DNA of 6,882 nt from Lachnospiraceae bacterium. GTDB lineage: Bacteria; Bacillota; Clostridia; Lachnospirales; Lachnospiraceae. Below the pieces are notes generated by a model that was given only the letters and a program-made list of their open reading frames with translations, ran no database searches and was not told the origin of the DNA. The stretch lies in NCBI GenBank assembly GCA_017380975.1, contig JAFOCX010000107.1, forward strand, positions 1 to 6,882, given 5' to 3'. This document shows, piece by piece, positions 6,006-6,882 of this stretch; the stretch's first letter is position 1; the number at the start of each line of letters is the position of its first letter. Made by a program: the position numbers and the translations under genes.

Positions 6006-6882
6006 TCAAGCCAGACCAACCAAAATCTTAACAAACGTCGAGATTATATCACTGAAGATACTGATCACCAAAAGCAGCAGCATGTACAAAAACATACTTC
6101 CGCGGCTTATGGAGTTTTTGGCAATACTATAGTAAAAATTAAATTGTCCCTGCAAATTATACTCTCGGTTTTGATTCCATTGATAAGTAATTACATTTTC
6201 GTAGTCATAACCTAGCGGAAGATACCCTTTATACAAGTTCTCTTCTAATCGGCGAATACGATAACATCCTGTATCATTGATCTCGTAATCCTCTTCAATG
6301 GACAGCGTAATAACCGCCTTCTTTAGTTTTTGACGATGAAATGCTCCGATACGGGTGATCTCTTCCGGTAACAGACGGGCCTCATTGATACGGATCGAAT
6401 ATCCGTATTTTTCAGACACGACCGGGGAAGTGATCAGGTCGCGCAGGCGATCTAACATTTTTCCAACATTAACCTGGTTCTTGAAAATAGCATCCAGTGT
6501 TTTATGAGGCATACGCCAAATAAAATATGCTTCATCATTATCGAGAAATGCATGTAAATAACTAAGATCAATACCGATTAGTGTGCCTTTTGATAATTGC
6601 GTTGTCTGATACTCTAAGGTGCTTATATGTACAATATCAATGGTTTTTCCATTATAGGCAACCTCAGAGGTATGCTCATTCTTTTTATAGTCCACAATAC
6701 AGCCGGCGCTAAAAGTTGCCTGCAAAATCTTCGTATCACAGAACAACAGCGACACATCATCAATTTCGTCGCGCTTAGTGGATCTGAGACATACCTCTCT
6801 TCCGTTTCTTGCAAGGAAGATCGCGTCGTTGTCGAAAAGCTCGTGGCGAAGTGAGAGACGCTTTCCATCCTCAAGGATGAAC
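6006..6882 (-). CDS. Unrecognised protein with a C-terminal membrane segment (5' end outside the window)
   Basis: The reading frame is open from the window edge to a TGA at 6006, giving 291 visible residues; the true start lies beyond 6882. I do not recognise a family. The visible part is mostly a mixed, hydrophilic, probably cytoplasmic region with many charged and aromatic residues and no clear catalytic motif. It ends in a single strongly hydrophobic stretch (about visible residues 263-290, beginning SMFLYMLLLLVISIF) only a residue or so from the C-terminus, which resembles a tail anchor. A GTG at 6755 is not taken as the start, because it lacks a ribosome binding site and the upstream codons encode plausible protein. 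The stop lies 15 bases before the sensor gene's ATG and almost touches its ribosome binding site, so it is very likely the same operon. A role alongside the membrane sensor is possible but unproven. Confidence 0.75.
   Translation of the reverse strand, partial: FILEDGKRLSLRHELFDNDAIFLARNGREVCLRSTKRDEIDDVSLLFCDTKILQATFSAGCIVDYKKNEHTSEVAYNGKTIDIVHISTLEYQTTQLSKGTLIGIDLSYLHAFLDNDEAYFIWRMPHKTLDAIFKNQVNVGKMLDRLRDLITSPVVSEKYGYSIRINEARLLPEEITRIGAFHRQKLKKAVITLSIEEDYEINDTGCYRIRRLEENLYKGYLPLGYDYENVITYQWNQNREYNLQGQFNFYYSIAKNSISRGSMFLYMLLLLVISIFSDIISTFVKILVGLA

Noticed and set aside
6753..6755. GTG as the start of the partial gene at the right edge
   Set aside because: There is no ribosome binding site in front of it, and the frame stays open to the window edge with plausible protein sequence.

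Overview
The window reads as chromosomal DNA from a low-to-moderate-GC Firmicute. The likeliest source is a gut-type clostridium close to Lachnospiraceae. This rests on strong AGGAGG-like ribosome binding sites, tightly packed or overlapping genes, a LytS-type membrane sensor and Clostridia-style Rsb/SpoII signalling domains. It is an inference, because no taxonomic marker gene is present.

Layout: a LysR-family regulator gene lies on the + strand (126-1019), behind a recognisable promoter and a perfect LysR-type dyad over the predicted transcription start. It converges on a minus-strand operon, and the two share a hairpin terminator at about 1017-1073. Read in transcription order (high to low coordinates), the operon contains: (a) the 3' part of an unrecognised gene with a C-terminal membrane segment, entering from beyond the window edge; (b) a 945-residue membrane sensor that carries both a PP2C/SpoIIE-type phosphatase and an RsbW/SpoIIAB-type kinase; (c) a 98-residue STAS anti-anti-sigma-like protein; (d) a 188-residue HD hydrolase of the RelA/SpoT/Mesh1 type; and (e) a 390-residue fusion of a STAS domain to an aminoglycoside-phosphotransferase-like kinase. 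Junctions range from a 1-base overlap to 15 bases, so the genes are almost certainly co-transcribed and partly translationally coupled.

How they may work together: b and c have the parts of a partner-switching circuit. The phosphatase would remove, and the kinase add, a phosphate on the conserved serine of the STAS protein, under control of the membrane sensor. No sigma factor is visible. The other two genes are a probable alarmone-type hydrolase and a kinase-like protein with its own STAS switch domain. The working hypothesis is a partner-switching system whose output is enzymatic (nucleotide hydrolysis and small-molecule or protein phosphorylation) rather than sigma-factor release. A strong ribosome binding site and ATG inside the sensor gene, exactly at the phosphatase/kinase boundary, suggest the kinase may also be made as a separate 135-residue protein. 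The link between the LysR gene and the operon is only convergent adjacency.
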